5,408 nucleotides of DNA from contig JAUWGN010000084.1 in NCBI GenBank assembly GCA_030606385.1, positions 1-5,408 on the forward strand, given 5' to 3'. Source of the DNA: Dehalococcoidia bacterium (GTDB lineage: Bacteria; Chloroflexota; Dehalococcoidia; GIF9; AB-539-J10). The position numbers were made by a program, and so were the translations under genes. Positions 5,051 to 5,408 of this stretch are shown here, in pieces. The notes below the pieces were generated by a model. That model ran no database searches. It saw nothing but the letters and a program-made list of their open reading frames with translations, and was not told where the DNA came from. The stretch's first letter is position 1; each line of letters opens with the position of its first letter.

Positions 5051-5403
5051 CCTATAACTACGGCGATAGCAAATTGCCTGGTATCGGAAAGGCTGATGGA
5101 AAATTCCTCCAAGTTTAATTCTTCTGCTCTATCCTTGGCTCGACCGTAAAGCCGCACAACAGGCTTGCCATGATTATCAGCCAAGATTTCAATTTCCCGC
5201 CAGCCAACTCCTTTAACGCCGGTGCCCAACGCCTTCATCACCGCCTCTTTACCGGCGAATCGACAGGACAAGGATGAAGCACTACCTCCACAGATTATAA
5301 GCTCAGATTCAGTGTAAATTCTACGGAGAAATCTCTTTCCCCACTTCTTCATAGCCGCTTCAATACGCCCTATCTCTACCATATCAATGCCAACACAATT
5401 CAT
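5044..5403 (-). CDS. acpS: Holo-[acyl-carrier-protein] synthase AcpS
   Basis: AcpS transfers the 4'-phosphopantetheine arm from coenzyme A to a serine of acyl carrier protein, which activates ACP for fatty-acid synthesis. The 119-residue product has the usual length for the trimeric AcpS type. The N-terminal GIDMVEIGRIE (5–15) supplies the metal ligand Asp7. RFAGKEAVMKALGTG (48–62) supplies the second ligand, Glu53, and the CoA-contacting lysines. The C-terminal strand reads FSISLSDTRQFAIAVV; most homologues have SLSH or SISH there, so the Asp at 107 replaces a common His. This residue is not one of the metal ligands, so activity is probably kept. The start at 5403 is preceded by GAAAG at the window edge, which may be part of a Shine-Dalgarno. 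Its 3' end faces the decayed frame with 16 bases between. Confidence 0.96.
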   Translation of the reverse strand: MNCVGIDMVEIGRIEAAMKKWGKRFLRRIYTESELIICGGSASSLSCRFAGKEAVMKALGTGVKGVGWREIEILADNHGKPVVRLYGRAKDRAEELNLEEFSISLSDTRQFAIAVVIGG

Positions 5404-5408
5404 CTTTC

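Noticed and set aside
1..5408. Search for CRISPR arrays, tRNA genes, insertion sequences or attachment sites
   Set aside because: By eye there are no regularly spaced repeats, no cloverleaf-like sequence in the gaps, and no transposase or integrase reading frame.

Overview
The window is a bacterial housekeeping region read mainly on the plus strand. It looks like a chromosomal segment, with no sign of mobile DNA. The left 3.1 kb is the conserved ribosomal-protein cluster nusG–rplK–rplA–rplJ–rplL, followed directly by a small two-helix membrane protein gene. The right part holds a complete comM/yifB-type AAA+ ATPase gene on the minus strand, a divergent 56-residue DUF3096-like membrane protein gene, a decayed reading frame, and a complete acpS gene on the minus strand. 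Moderate base composition, long stretches of Shine-Dalgarno-led genes and the protein sequences suggest a Gram-positive-like or Chloroflexota-type bacterium, possibly Dehalococcoidia. That assignment is inference from sequence feel and gene content; no marker here proves it.

Region 1–1667 carries the 3' part of nusG (its start lies upstream of the window), then rplK and rplA, which overlap by one base. Region 1668–1811 is the most information-rich non-coding stretch. It holds an extended -10 box (TGCTATAAT), then an L10 leader RNA with a readable kink-turn, then an intrinsic terminator hairpin with a long T tract, then the ribosome binding site of rplJ. This is a classic arrangement for feedback control of L10/L12 synthesis by L10 or the L10–L12 complex. 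Region 1812–3069 has rplJ, rplL (with an unusual lysine-rich N-terminal extension) and the 85-residue membrane protein. A perfect 7-bp hairpin lies at the junction after rplL.

Region 3073–4593 is comM/yifB, convergent with the ribosomal operon across a gap of only 3 bases. Its likely promoter lies so close to the chosen ATG that the mRNA would be nearly leaderless. A second promoter points the other way and drives the DUF3096-like gene (4668–4838). A GTG-started reading frame directly after it is broken by in-frame stops and looks like the remains of a small secreted or membrane-anchored OB-fold protein. acpS (5044–5403) closes the window.

Functionally the left part makes the transcription factor NusG and the L1 stalk plus the L11/L10/L12 GTPase-associated centre of the large ribosomal subunit. 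The right part contains DNA-processing (ComM) and lipid-synthesis (AcpS) genes with no evident direct link to it. I found no clear new biological system. The best leads are the L12 extension, the membrane protein attached to the ribosomal operon, the repeated TGCTATAAT promoters, and the decayed OB-fold frame.
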